Shown here: one piece after another, positions 16,967-25,815 of the stretch
Layout: the number at the start of each line of letters is the position of its first letter
How positions within the stretch are numbered: position 1 is the first letter of the stretch
Program-made: the position numbers and the translations under genes
NCBI RefSeq assembly: GCF_011753055.1
Contig: NZ_VWWJ01000008.1
Coordinates: 203,526-267,525, forward strand
Reading direction: 5' to 3'
DNA: 64,000 nucleotides
From: Burkholderia sp. Ax-1719
GTDB lineage: Bacteria > Pseudomonadota > Gammaproteobacteria > Burkholderiales > Burkholderiaceae
Notes under the pieces: model-generated
Told to the model about the DNA's origin: nothing
Database searches by the model: none
Seen by the model: only the letters and a program-made list of their open reading frames with translations

Positions 16967-18187
16967 ATGAGCAAACAAAGAGTGGTGGTAGGCATGTCGG
17001 GCGGCGTGGATTCGTCGGTGACGGCATGGCTGCTCAAGGAACAGGGTTACGACGTGGTCGGCCTGTTCATGAAGAACTGGGAAGACGACGATGACGGCGA
17101 ATACTGCTCGACGCGTCAGGACTGGATCGACGTGGTGTCGGTCGCGGATCTGATCGGCATCGACGTGGAAGCGGTCAACTTCGCCGCCGAATACAAGGAC
17201 CGCGTGTTCGCGGAGTTCCTGCGCGAGTATTCCGCGGGCCGCACGCCGAACCCGGACGTGCTCTGCAACGCCGAAATCAAGTTCAAGGCCTTCCTCGACC
17301 ACGCGATGTCGCTGGGCGCGGAAACCATCGCCACGGGCCATTACGCCCGCGTGCGCCAGAACGCGGGCAACGGACGCTTCGAACTGCTGAAGGCGCTCGA
17401 CCATACCAAGGACCAGTCCTACTTCCTACATCGCCTGAACCAGGCGCAGTTGTCGAAGACGATGTTTCCGCTGGGCGAAATCCCCAAGACGAAGGTGCGC
17501 GAAATCGCCGAGCAGATCGGCCTGCCGAACGCGAAGAAGAAGGATTCGACCGGCATCTGCTTTATCGGCGAACGGCCGTTCCGCGACTTCCTGAACCGCT
17601 ATCTGCCGACCAAACCGGGCCCGATGATGACGCCCGATGGCAAGGTGGTGGGCGAGCATATCGGTCTGGCGTTCTACACGTTCGGGCAGCGCAAGGGCAT
17701 TGGTCTGGGCGGCAGCAAGGACGGCAGCGGCGATCCGTGGTTCGTGGCGGGCAAGAACATCGAGACCAACACGCTCTACGTGGTGCAGGGTCACGATCAT
17801 CCGTGGCTGCTCGCGCATGATCTGCGCGCAGGCAATGTGAGCTGGGTGGCGGGCGAGCCGCCTGCCGAAGGTCACGCGTGCGGTGCGAAAACGCGCTATC
17901 GCCAAGCCGATGCGCCCTGCTCGTTCGCAGCGGCAAGCGAATTCGGCGAAGGCCAGTTCTCGCTGCGCTTCCCGGACGCGCAATGGGCCGTCACGCCGGG
18001 CCAGTCGGCCGTGCTGTACGACGGCGAAGTGTGCCTGGGCGGCGGCATCATCGAAGCCGTGACGACGCTGGAGGCGCACGTGCCGGCCGTGTTGCCGCCG
18101 GTCGCGCCGAAGAAAAAGCGCTCGCCGCGCAAGAAGTCGCCGCAGTTCGCGGCCAAGGCTTCCGCTGCGACGGAAAGCCAGACGTAA
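16967..18187 (+). CDS. mnmA: tRNA-specific 2-thiouridylase MnmA
   Basis: A 406-residue enzyme that thiolates U34 of Lys, Glu and Gln tRNAs. It has the ATP-pyrophosphatase P-loop SGGVDSS (residues 11-17) and the catalytic cysteine pair, Cys100 (PDVLCNAEIKF) and Cys198 (STGICFIGERPF), matching E. coli positions. The last 35 residues add a basic Lys/Arg-rich tail (KKKRSPRKKSP) beyond the usual end of about 370 residues. GCAGAG upstream of ATG 16967 acts as ribosome site. Same transcript as the Nudix gene. Confidence 0.95.
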   Translation: MSKQRVVVGMSGGVDSSVTAWLLKEQGYDVVGLFMKNWEDDDDGEYCSTRQDWIDVVSVADLIGIDVEAVNFAAEYKDRVFAEFLREYSAGRTPNPDVLCNAEIKFKAFLDHAMSLGAETIATGHYARVRQNAGNGRFELLKALDHTKDQSYFLHRLNQAQLSKTMFPLGEIPKTKVREIAEQIGLPNAKKKDSTGICFIGERPFRDFLNRYLPTKPGPMMTPDGKVVGEHIGLAFYTFGQRKGIGLGGSKDGSGDPWFVAGKNIETNTLYVVQGHDHPWLLAHDLRAGNVSWVAGEPPAEGHACGAKTRYRQADAPCSFAAASEFGEGQFSLRFPDAQWAVTPGQSAVLYDGEVCLGGGIIEAVTTLEAHVPAVLPPVAPKKKRSPRKKSPQFAAKASAATESQT

Positions 18188-18208
18188 GCTCAAAGTCACG
18201 CAAAAACC

Positions 18209-18240
18209 GCGCGGCGCGTTCTGTGCCGCGCGTCTCTCCT
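18209..18240 (+). terminator. Weak terminator candidate after mnmA
   Basis: GCGCGGC (18209-18215) pairs with GCCGCGC (18225-18231), followed by the pyrimidine-rich GTCTCTCCT. The T run is poor. Confidence 0.35.
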
Positions 18241-18433
18241 CGATCCTCCTGCGCTTTTCAACGCGCCTTTGCGCGGCATCGGCTCCGGCCCCGCAAAATC
18301 CTGCCCGCTTCCCGGCCAGTTTCACAAACTTGCGGCATCATTCGGGCACGTCAGCGCCGTACCCCGGCGCGGCGGGTTCGCGCGGCCCATGATCGGAGTT
18401 CGCGCGGCGAATCAAGAGATCGAGGAGTCCCCC

Positions 18434-20041
18434 ATGTTTTCCCGACGTTACCTCGCCATGTGGTGCGCGGTGCTGCTACTCGCGGCCTGTGTCATCGCAG
18501 CGGCGCTCCATCATCTGTCGTGGTTCTGCGCCATCGTGCCTGCGCTGTTCGTCGCGCTCGGCATCTACGACATGACCCAGTTGCGCCACGCCATCCTGCG
18601 CAATTACCCGCTCTGGGGCCATCTGCGTTTCCTGTTCGAGTTCGTGCGGCCTGAAATCCGCCAGTACTTCGTCGAAGACGACACCGACGAAAAGCCCTTC
18701 TCGCTCGTCCAGCGCAGCGTGGTGTATCAGCGCTCGAAGAATGTCGTCGATAGCCGCCCTTACGGCACCGAACTCGACGTCAAGGCCATCGGCCACGAAT
18801 GGATCAGCCATTCGCTCGCGCCCACCAAACTGAACGGCAGCGACTTCCGCGTACTGGTTGGCGCGAGCCGCGCGCAGCCGTATTCGATGTCGATTTTCAA
18901 CATCTCGGCGATGAGCTTCGGCGCGCTGTCGGCCAACGCAATTCGCGCGCTCAATCTGGGCGCGAAAAAGGGCGGCTTTGCGCACGACACCGGCGAAGGC
19001 TCGATGTCGAAGTATCACCGCGAGCACGGCGGCGACATCATCTGGGAAATCGCCTCCGGCTACTTCGGTTGCCGCAACGACGACGGCACCTTCAGCGCCG
19101 ACAAATTCCAGCGTCTCGCCAACGAGCCGCAAGTGAAGATGATCGAGGTGAAGCTCTCGCAAGGCGCGAAGCCGGGCCACGGCGGCATGCTGCTCGCGGC
19201 CAAGGTCACACCGGAAATCGCCGAAACGCGCGGTATTGCGATGGGCCAGGATTGCGTCTCGCCCGCACGCCATTCGGAGTTTTCGACACCGCGCGGCCTG
19301 CTCGAATTCGTCGAACGTCTGCGCAAGCTCTCGGGCGGCAAGCCGACCGGCTTCAAGCTGTGTATCGGCCATCCGTGGGAGTTTTTCGGCATCGCCAAGG
19401 CCATGCTCGAAACCGGCATCCTGCCCGACTTCATCGTCGTGGACGGCGCGGAAGGCGGCACGGGCGCCGCGCCCATCGAGTTCACCGATCACATCGGCAC
19501 GCCGCTGCAGGAAGGCCTGCTGCTGGTGCACAACACGCTCGTCGGTATCGGCCTGCGCGACAAGATCAAGATCGGCGCGAGCGGCAAGATCATCACCGCA
19601 TTCGATATCGCCAAGACGATGGCGATTGGCGCGGACTGGGTGAACTCGGCGCGCGGCTTCATGTTCGCGGTCGGCTGCATTCAGGCGCAGAAGTGCCATT
19701 CGGACCGCTGCCCAACGGGCGTCGCCACGCAGGATCCGGTGCGCCAGCGCGCGCTCGACGTGCCCGACAAGGGTGAACGCGTCTACAACTTCCATCGCAA
19801 TACGCTGCACGCGCTGCAGGAAATCATTCAGGCCGCGGGTCTCGACAGCCCGGCCGATCTGCGCGCGCATCACATCGTGCGCCGCGTTTCCTCATACGAA
19901 GTGAAGCTGATGTCGGAGTTGCTGAAGTATCTGAAGCCGGGCGATCTGCTCGAAGCGCGCTATCGCTATCAGTTGTTTGAAAAGTGGTGGCCGGTGGCGC
20001 GTAGCGATTCGTTCGCGCCTGAAGTGGAGAAAATCGTTTGA
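18434..20041 (+). CDS. FMN-binding glutamate synthase family protein (membrane anchored)
   Basis: A 535-residue protein: two N-terminal hydrophobic segments (about 5-25 and 30-48), then a TIM-barrel domain resembling the FMN/glutamate synthase domain of GltB (about 120-470). Visible signatures include SFGALSANAI, GEGSMSKYH, EVKLSQGAKPGHGGML and ADWVNSARGFMFAVGC, followed by a CHSDRCPTG cysteine cluster like the Fe-S motif of glutamate synthase. There is no amidotransferase or small-subunit gene nearby, so it is a stand-alone member of unknown substrate. Start ATG 18434 has GAGGAG 6-11 nt upstream. Ends with a strong terminator. Confidence 0.85.
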   Translation: MFSRRYLAMWCAVLLLAACVIAAALHHLSWFCAIVPALFVALGIYDMTQLRHAILRNYPLWGHLRFLFEFVRPEIRQYFVEDDTDEKPFSLVQRSVVYQRSKNVVDSRPYGTELDVKAIGHEWISHSLAPTKLNGSDFRVLVGASRAQPYSMSIFNISAMSFGALSANAIRALNLGAKKGGFAHDTGEGSMSKYHREHGGDIIWEIASGYFGCRNDDGTFSADKFQRLANEPQVKMIEVKLSQGAKPGHGGMLLAAKVTPEIAETRGIAMGQDCVSPARHSEFSTPRGLLEFVERLRKLSGGKPTGFKLCIGHPWEFFGIAKAMLETGILPDFIVVDGAEGGTGAAPIEFTDHIGTPLQEGLLLVHNTLVGIGLRDKIKIGASGKIITAFDIAKTMAIGADWVNSARGFMFAVGCIQAQKCHSDRCPTGVATQDPVRQRALDVPDKGERVYNFHRNTLHALQEIIQAAGLDSPADLRAHHIVRRVSSYEVKLMSELLKYLKPGDLLEARYRYQLFEKWWPVARSDSFAPEVEKIV

Positions 20042-20095
20042 TGTTTTATCGTCGATGGTTGCGCGTGCAACCATCATCGCCAAACTCGCAGACGT

Positions 20096-20129
20096 AAAAA
20101 AAGCGCGCATCGAAATGCGCGCTTTTTTA
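20096..20129. terminator. Bidirectional terminator between the GltB-like gene and the GST gene
   Basis: Twelve-base stem AAAAGCGCGCAT (20099-20110) with ATGCGCGCTTTT (20115-20126), CGAA tetraloop, A run on the left and T run on the right. Confidence 0.92.
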
Positions 20130-20166
20130 TTGCCGTTTAACAGGGGAATTTAAACGGCGTCGAGCT

Positions 20167-20778
20167 TCAAGCCTGCGGAATCGTATCCGCGAACGAAGGA
20201 CGCTGCATCAGCTTCTCGAAGTGCTTCGCGAGATTCGGATGCAGATCGCGCCAGTCGAGTTCCGGCTGACGGAAGTCGAGATAGCCAAGCGCGCAACCCA
20301 CCGCGATATCGGCGAGCGTGTAGCGGTTGCCCGCGCACCAGGCGTTGCCGCCCAGTCCCTTGGCCATCGCTTTCAGGCCTTCGTGGATCTTGCGGTTCTG
20401 ACGCTCGATCCATGCGGCCGATTGCTGTTCGGGCGTGCGCTGCGTGCCTTCGTTGCGGATCAGCACGGCGGCGTCGAGCATGCCGTCGGCGAGCGCTTCC
20501 CAGCACCGCACTTCCACGCGCTCACGTCCGCCTTGCGGAATCAGCTTGCCGACCGGCGAGAGAATGTCCACGTATTCGCAGATCACGCGCGAGTCGAATA
20601 CGGCTTCGCCATCCTCCATCACGAGGCACGGCACCTTGCCGAGCGGGTTGAAATCGTGGATCGCCGTTTCGGCGGCCCACACGTTTTCAAGCACCAGCTT
20701 GTAGTCGATTTTCTTTTCGGCGAGCATGATCCGCGCCTTGCGGACATACGGGCTGCCGAGCGAACCGATAAGTTTCAT
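20167..20778 (-). CDS. Glutathione S-transferase family protein
   Basis: A 203-residue cytosolic GST. The N-terminal thioredoxin fold (about 1-78) has the likely catalytic Ser in GSPYVRKARI (about residue 9) and the glutathione-binding loop NPLGKVPCLV and DSRVICEYVD. The C-terminal helical domain contains the N-capping motif NRYTLADIAVG (about 150). Substrate unknown; the sequence resembles stringent-starvation/YibF-like GSTs. ATG 20778 has AAGGCAGGTG upstream. Divergent from pepP. Confidence 0.88.
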   Translation of the reverse strand: MKLIGSLGSPYVRKARIMLAEKKIDYKLVLENVWAAETAIHDFNPLGKVPCLVMEDGEAVFDSRVICEYVDILSPVGKLIPQGGRERVEVRCWEALADGMLDAAVLIRNEGTQRTPEQQSAAWIERQNRKIHEGLKAMAKGLGGNAWCAGNRYTLADIAVGCALGYLDFRQPELDWRDLHPNLAKHFEKLMQRPSFADTIPQA

Positions 20779-20988
20779 CGCACCTGCCTTTTCTGGAATT
20801 CGGCGGAAGTATACGTGGTAATCGGCAAATTCTGACGAGTTGCCCGCGCTATGGCGTGAATTCGGCTGCTGGCTGCGGCTGGCTGCGGTTGACTCTGTAG
20901 GCTCGATGCAACATCGGGCGCGTCGCGATGAGACTTGCGCCATGCATGGCGCTGCGCGGCGGCCGCGCGCTGACCAGACGGTCGGCGC

Positions 20989-20994
20989 TACAAT
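20989..20994 (+). promoter_or_regulatory. -10 box of pepP immediately before the start codon
   Basis: TACAAT at 20989-20994, 6 nt before the ATG at 21001. Transcription from this box would begin at or next to the A of the ATG. No ribosome site is present and no -35 is recognisable. Confidence 0.45.
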
Positions 20995-21000
20995 CGCACG

Positions 21001-22482
21001 ATGGACACGACCCTTACGCAAAGCGCCTCGGCGCCCGACGCTTCGGCCGCTTCGCGCACGGCAGCCGATGCAGTAGCCGACGCAGCCGCCGATTTACCGC
21101 GCGGCCCCGATGGCGGCGCAGCGCTCTATCGCGCGCGCCGCGAGCGCGTGCTGGCCGCGCTGCGCGCGCAAGGCGGCGGCGTGGCGCTGGTGCCCACCGC
21201 GCCCGAAGTCATGCGCAATCGCGACGCCGATTATCCCTATCGGCACGACAGCTATTTCTATTACCTCACCGGCTTTACGGAGCCCGAGGCGCTGCTCGTG
21301 CTCGACGCCAGCGCCGATGAAAATCAGCCCGCGTCGATCCTGTTCTGCCGCGCGAAAAACGTCGAACGCGAAACGTGGGAAGGCTTTCGTTTCGGTCCCG
21401 ATGGCGCGCGCGAAGCGTTCGGTTTCGACGCCGCATTTCCCATCGACGATATCGACACCCAGATTCCGCGCCTGATCGCAGGCCGCCCGGCATTGCACTA
21501 TGCGCTTGCGGCGTCTGAACGTTTCGATGCGCAAGTGCGCGGCTGGATCGACGCCGTGCGCGCGCAGGCACGCAGCGGTGTGAGCGCACCCGCCGCCGCT
21601 TACGACCTGCTGCCGCTGCTCGACGAGATGCGTCTCGTGAAAGACGCACACGAACTCGACACGATGCGCCGCGCCGCGAAAATTTCGGCGCTCGCGCATA
21701 TTCGCGCGATGCAGACGTGCCGCACCGGCATGCGCGAATACGAAATCGAAGCCGAATTGCTCTACACGTTCCGCAAGCACGGCGCACAGGCGCCCGCTTA
21801 CGGATCGATCGTGGCGGCCGGCGCGAACGCGTGCGTGCTGCACTATCCGGCGGGCAATGCGGTTGCGCGCGAAGGCGACCTGATCCTGATCGACGCGGCC
21901 TGCGAGTTGAACGGCTACGCATCGGACATTACGCGCACCTTTCCCGCCAGCGGCCGCTTCACGAGCGCACAACGCGAACTCTACGACATCGTGCTCGCCG
22001 CGCAGCAAGCCGCGGTGGACGCAACGCGCGCAGGCGTGAATTTCGAGGCGCCGCACGACGCGGCCGTGCGCGTGCTCGCGCAAGGTCTGCTCGATACGGG
22101 CATTCTCGATCGTCAGCGCTTTGCCAGCGTCGACGATGTGATCGCCGAACGCGCGTATGCGCGCTTTTACATGCATCGCACGGGCCACTGGCTCGGCATG
22201 GATGTGCATGACGTGGGCGATTATCGCGAGCGTGGTGAGCAGAGCACGAGCGATACACCGCCGTGGCGCACGCTGCGCGCAGGCATGACGCTCACCATCG
22301 AGCCCGGCCTGTACATTCGCGCGGCGGAAGATGTGCCCGAGCGCTATTGGGACATCGGCATCCGTATCGAGGACGACGCCATCGTCACCGAGACCGGTTG
22401 CGAACTCATCACGCGCGGCGTGCCCGTGAACGCCGACGAAATCGAAGCGCTGATGCAGGACGCGCAGCGCGCGGGCGTTTAA
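21001..22482 (+). CDS. pepP: Xaa-Pro aminopeptidase (aminopeptidase P)
   Basis: A 493-residue metallopeptidase that removes the N-terminal residue before a proline. An aminopeptidase P N-terminal domain (about 38-175) precedes the pita-bread catalytic domain. Di-manganese ligands are visible: Asp in IDAACELNGYASDIT, His in HRTGHWLGMDVHD, Glu in TIEPGLYI and Glu in GIRIEDD. The first 35 residues are a low-complexity Ala-rich extension; as the -10 box ends 6 nt before the ATG, this start may be leaderless or the true start may be further in. Followed at 36 bp by ubiH, as in the E. coli pepP-ubiH order. Confidence 0.93.
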   Translation: MDTTLTQSASAPDASAASRTAADAVADAAADLPRGPDGGAALYRARRERVLAALRAQGGGVALVPTAPEVMRNRDADYPYRHDSYFYYLTGFTEPEALLVLDASADENQPASILFCRAKNVERETWEGFRFGPDGAREAFGFDAAFPIDDIDTQIPRLIAGRPALHYALAASERFDAQVRGWIDAVRAQARSGVSAPAAAYDLLPLLDEMRLVKDAHELDTMRRAAKISALAHIRAMQTCRTGMREYEIEAELLYTFRKHGAQAPAYGSIVAAGANACVLHYPAGNAVAREGDLILIDAACELNGYASDITRTFPASGRFTSAQRELYDIVLAAQQAAVDATRAGVNFEAPHDAAVRVLAQGLLDTGILDRQRFASVDDVIAERAYARFYMHRTGHWLGMDVHDVGDYRERGEQSTSDTPPWRTLRAGMTLTIEPGLYIRAAEDVPERYWDIGIRIEDDAIVTETGCELITRGVPVNADEIEALMQDAQRAGV

Positions 22483-22518
22483 ACGCTCATCGACACAACA
22501 AAGAACGAAGCCAGCGAC

Positions 22519-23790
22519 ATGAACGCAGTCAACGCAGCCAGCGAGCACACCACGCCCGCCCCTTTCGACCACGACGTCATCATCGTCGGCGCGGGGCCGG
22601 TCGGGCTCGCGCTTGCGGGCTGGCTCGCGCAGCGCAGCGCGACCTCGTCGCTATCGGTTGCGCTGATCGACGCGCGCGAGCCCGAGGACAGCGCGGGCGA
22701 CCCGCGCGCCATCGCAGTTTCGCAAGGCAGCCGCACGCTGCTGCAGGCACTCGCCTGGCCGCAGGACGCCACGTCGATCGAACGCATTCACGTCTCGCAG
22801 CGCGGCCACTTTGGCCGCACGCTGATCGATCGCCATGATTACGACCTGCCCGCGCTCGGTTACGTGGTGCGCTATGGGTCGATCGTCCAGTCGCTTGCGC
22901 AGGCCGTGCGCGGTACGTCCGTGCAATGGCTGCACCGTACGCATGCGCAGGAACCGGTGGTCGAACACGACGGCGTGACGCTGCAGGTGGAAACTGCGGG
23001 CGTATCTCGCACGCTGCGCACGCGTATTCTCGTGAATGCCGAAGGCGGTTTGTATCGCGTGCAATCGCCTGCGGCCGATGCCGGGCAACAAGACGATGCA
23101 GCAAGCGCGACGCCTCAAGCCGCGCTGCAACGCGCGCAAAAACGCACGCGCGATTACGGCCAGACGGCGCTGGTCGGCGTGGTGACGGTGTCGTCACCGC
23201 AAGCCCACATGGCGTGGGAACGCTTCACCGACGAGGGCCCGATCGCCCTGCTGCCAATGGGCGGCGCGCGCGATGCCGATTTCGCGCTCGTGTGGTGTTC
23301 CGCGCCCGTCGAAGCGGCGCGCCGTGCAGCGCTTTCGGACGCCGAATTCCTCGCCGAACTCGGCGCCGCGTTCGGTACGCGCATGGGCCGCTTCACGCAG
23401 ATTCAGGGGCGCGCGGCATTTCCGCTCGGTTTGAATGCGCTCGATACGCTGGTGTCCGGCCACGGTCGCATCGCGGCGGTCGGCAACGCGGCGCAGACGC
23501 TGCATCCGGTTGCGGGCCAAGGGCTGAATCTGGGCCTGCGCGACGCGCACGCGCTCGCCGACGCCCTCGCGCAGCACGGCGCAACGCCGCTCGCACTAGG
23601 CGACTTCGCGGGCCGTCGCGCCTTCGACCGGCGCATGACGATCGGCGCAACGGATACGCTCGCGCGTCTGTTCACGGTGGATTTCCCCGCGCTCGGCGCG
23701 CTGCGCGGGCTGGCGCTGACGGCGCTGGAATTCGTGCCGCCGGTGAAGACCGCGCTGGCGCGGCAGATGATGTTTGGGCAGCGGAGTTGA
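22519..23790 (+). CDS. ubiH: UbiH/UbiF/VisC-family FAD-dependent hydroxylase
   Basis: A 423-residue flavoprotein monooxygenase for ring hydroxylation in ubiquinone biosynthesis. The FAD ADP-binding motif is GAGPVGLALAG (about 25), and the second FAD motif near residue 320 reads GNAAQTLHPVAGQGLNLGLRD, with Asn in place of the usual Asp after the Gly. Family membership is sure; which ring carbon it hydroxylates is not, though the link with pepP favours UbiH. About 30 extra residues around 185-205 are a low-complexity insertion. Same transcript as pepP. Confidence 0.88.
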   Translation: MNAVNAASEHTTPAPFDHDVIIVGAGPVGLALAGWLAQRSATSSLSVALIDAREPEDSAGDPRAIAVSQGSRTLLQALAWPQDATSIERIHVSQRGHFGRTLIDRHDYDLPALGYVVRYGSIVQSLAQAVRGTSVQWLHRTHAQEPVVEHDGVTLQVETAGVSRTLRTRILVNAEGGLYRVQSPAADAGQQDDAASATPQAALQRAQKRTRDYGQTALVGVVTVSSPQAHMAWERFTDEGPIALLPMGGARDADFALVWCSAPVEAARRAALSDAEFLAELGAAFGTRMGRFTQIQGRAAFPLGLNALDTLVSGHGRIAAVGNAAQTLHPVAGQGLNLGLRDAHALADALAQHGATPLALGDFAGRRAFDRRMTIGATDTLARLFTVDFPALGALRGLALTALEFVPPVKTALARQMMFGQRS

Positions 23791-23847
23791 TTTAACGCAG
23801 ATTGAACGGTTCGAGAGACATGCGCGGGTGCGGCAGCTGCTGTAATA

Positions 23848-23871
23848 TATCTATAATTTGTAGATACAAAT
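23848..23871 (+). promoter_or_regulatory. vapBC promoter and operator
   Basis: A perfect TATAAT -10 (23852-23857) overlaps a perfect inverted repeat ATTTGTA-GA-TACAAAT (23856-23871). A second set of arms TATCTA (23848-23853) and TAGATA (23861-23866) is interleaved. The AT-rich dyad over the -10 fits autorepression by VapBC. GAGGTG (23872-23877) is the ribosome site of vapB. Confidence 0.75.
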
Positions 23872-23882
23872 GAGGTGCGCGC

Positions 23883-24125
23883 ATGGATACCGCGAAGATC
23901 TTTAAGCATGGTGGTTCGCAAGCCGTTCGGTTGCCGAAGGATTTCCGATTCGAAACCGCTGAAGTCCGCATTCGACGCCACGGCGCTGCGGTGATTCTCG
24001 AACCCGTTCCCAGCGACTGGGCCTGGTTGGCACCGTTAATCGGGCCGGTTGATTCAGATTTCGAAACCGGAGCAACAACACAGCCGCATGAGCAGTCACG
24101 TCCTGGTCTGGACGTGTTCGAATGA
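23883..24125 (+). CDS. vapB: VapB-type antitoxin (AbrB-like)
   Basis: An 80-residue antitoxin. The N-terminal 45 residues form an AbrB/SpoVT swapped-hairpin DNA-binding domain (KIFKHGGSQAVRLPKDFRF), and the C-terminal tail should wrap around the VapC toxin. Ribosome site GAGGTG lies 5 nt before ATG 23883. The stop overlaps the vapC start by 4 bp, ensuring coupled translation. Expected to repress its own promoter through the dyad just upstream. Confidence 0.9.
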   Translation: MDTAKIFKHGGSQAVRLPKDFRFETAEVRIRRHGAAVILEPVPSDWAWLAPLIGPVDSDFETGATTQPHEQSRPGLDVFE

Positions 24126-24520
24126 AATTCCTGCTCGACACAAACGCGGTGATTGCCATACTCAAAGGCGAATCGCCCGTGTTGGCTCGTCTTCGAGAGC
24201 ATTCGCCCAGCGATTTCGGATTGCCTTCGATCGTCGCGCATGAACTGTATTTCGGTGCCTATAAAAGCCAGCGCTCCATCGAAAATGTGGCGCGCGTGAG
24301 CGCCCTTCAATTCGAGGTCGTCTCGTTCGACGCTGAAGACGCCCAGCACGCCGGCGACATCCGCGCAAAGCTGGCATCCGTCGGCACGCCAATCGGCCCA
24401 TACGACGCGCTGATTGCCGGACAGGCACGCGCTCGCCAACTCGTCCTGGTGACGCACAACGTGCGCGAATTTGCGCGCGTCAGCGGGCTGCTCATTGAAG
24501 ACTGGCAAACCAACGCCTGA
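24122..24520 (+). CDS. vapC: VapC-type toxin (PIN-domain ribonuclease)
   Basis: A 132-residue PIN-domain endoribonuclease. Acidic active-site residues are visible: Asp6 (LLDTNAVI), Glu41 (AHELYFGA) and Asp95 (GPYDALIAG), followed by the C-terminal THNVREFARV motif. VapC toxins cleave tRNA or rRNA and are held in check by VapB. Full length and apparently intact. The module lies between ubiH and dusB with no mobile-element remnants visible. Confidence 0.92.
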   Translation: MKFLLDTNAVIAILKGESPVLARLREHSPSDFGLPSIVAHELYFGAYKSQRSIENVARVSALQFEVVSFDAEDAQHAGDIRAKLASVGTPIGPYDALIAGQARARQLVLVTHNVREFARVSGLLIEDWQTNA

Positions 24521-24651
24521 ACGCTCGAAAAATACGCATTCCGCGAACACGATTTATAGGGTTGCATCACTTTCCGGCGCGCTATGCACGCACTTGCGCG
24601 CCGCTCCAAACAACACCAGGGTCCGCGACCCGAGCCCCCGCATCTCGTTAA

Positions 24652-24664
24652 CGCTAAAATAGCG
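24652..24664 (+). promoter_or_regulatory. dusB promoter -10 box inside a perfect dyad
   Basis: CGCTA-AAA-TAGCG (24652-24664) is a perfect inverted repeat with the -10-like TAAAAT (24655-24660) at its centre. It is about 90 bp upstream of the dusB ATG. No convincing -35. Confidence 0.45.
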
Positions 24665-24750
24665 GTTTCCCCTTTTCGAGCCGCAGACGCGCCAACGCCT
24701 TCGACTTTCGTCGGAGCCTGCCGGGCGCGCTGCCGCTTTTGTCGCGCATC

Positions 24751-25815
24751 ATGTTCACAATCGGCCGTCACACCCTGCGCAATAACCTGTTCGTCGCCCC
24801 GATGGCGGGCGTCACGGACAGGCCGTTCCGTCAGTTGTGCAAGCGCCTGGGCGCGGGCTACGCCGTCTCGGAAATGGTTGCGTCCAACGCGCAGCTCTGG
24901 AAGAGCGAAAAGACCATGCGCCGCGCCAATCACGCGGGCGAAGTCGAGCCGATTTCCGTGCAGATCGCGGGCGCCGCCCCCGAAATGATGGCCGAAGCCG
25001 CGCGGTATAACGTCGCAAACGGCGCGCAGATCATCGACATCAACATGGGCTGTCCGGCCAAGAAGGTCTGCAATGTGGCCGCCGGTTCCGCGCTGCTGCA
25101 GAACGAGCCGCTGGTTGCGCGCATCGTGAAAGCGGTTGTCGATGCCGTGGGTGTGGGGCCAGATGCCGTTCCCGTCACGCTGAAAATCCGCACCGGCTGG
25201 GACCGCGATAATAAAAACGCGCTCACCGTCGCGCGCATCGCCGAAGACTGCGGCATTTCCATGCTGACCGTGCACGGCCGCACTCGCGCCGATCTTTACC
25301 ACGGCGAAGCGGAGTACGAAACGATTGCCGCGGTGAAGGCCGCCGCGCGCATTCCGGTGGTCGCCAACGGCGACATCACCAGGCCGCAAAAAGCCAAACA
25401 CGTGCTCGAAGTGACGGGTGCGGACGCCATCATGATCGGTCGCGCGGCGCAGGGGCGTCCGTGGCTGTTCCGCGAAATCGAGCATTTTCTCGCTACCGGC
25501 GAGCTGTTGCCGCCGCCGCGCGTCGACGAAATCCAGATGATCATGAATGAGCATCTGGAGGACCACTACGCGTTTTATGGCGAGTTTACGGGCGTGCGTA
25601 CTGCGCGCAAGCATATCGGCTGGTACACTCGCGGCCTTTGCGGCGCCAACGCGTTCCGGCATCGCATGAACACGCTGGACACCACACGCGAACAACTCGC
25701 CGCCGTCAATCAGTTCTTCGACGAGCAAAAAGCCGTTTCCGAGCGCCTCGTCTACGAAGACGATGAAAACGGCGCACAAGGCGAGCGCGAACCCAACGAT
25801 CGACTGGCAGCATGA
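24751..25815 (+). CDS. dusB: tRNA-dihydrouridine synthase B
   Basis: A 354-residue FMN enzyme that reduces uridines in the tRNA D-loop. The N-terminal TIM barrel holds APMAGVTDRPFR (about 16) and the catalytic cysteine in INMGCPAKKV (about 98), and a C-terminal helical tRNA-binding domain follows. ATG 24751 (MFTIGRHTL) is preferred over a TTG four codons earlier. Its stop overlaps fis by 4 bp: the dusB-fis operon is widely conserved in proteobacteria. Confidence 0.94.
   Translation: MFTIGRHTLRNNLFVAPMAGVTDRPFRQLCKRLGAGYAVSEMVASNAQLWKSEKTMRRANHAGEVEPISVQIAGAAPEMMAEAARYNVANGAQIIDINMGCPAKKVCNVAAGSALLQNEPLVARIVKAVVDAVGVGPDAVPVTLKIRTGWDRDNKNALTVARIAEDCGISMLTVHGRTRADLYHGEAEYETIAAVKAAARIPVVANGDITRPQKAKHVLEVTGADAIMIGRAAQGRPWLFREIEHFLATGELLPPPRVDEIQMIMNEHLEDHYAFYGEFTGVRTARKHIGWYTRGLCGANAFRHRMNTLDTTREQLAAVNQFFDEQKAVSERLVYEDDENGAQGEREPNDRLAA

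Noticed and set aside
18476..19873. Minus-strand open frame of about 465 codons opposite the GltB-like gene
   Set aside because: Antisense shadow; the plus strand carries clear FMN-domain motifs.
20928..21320. Alternative plus-strand frame overlapping the pepP start
   Set aside because: Arg-rich, out of frame with the recognised peptidase and without family character.
24739..24750. TTG start of dusB four codons upstream
   Set aside because: ATG 24751 fits the family N terminus and the TTG has no ribosome site.
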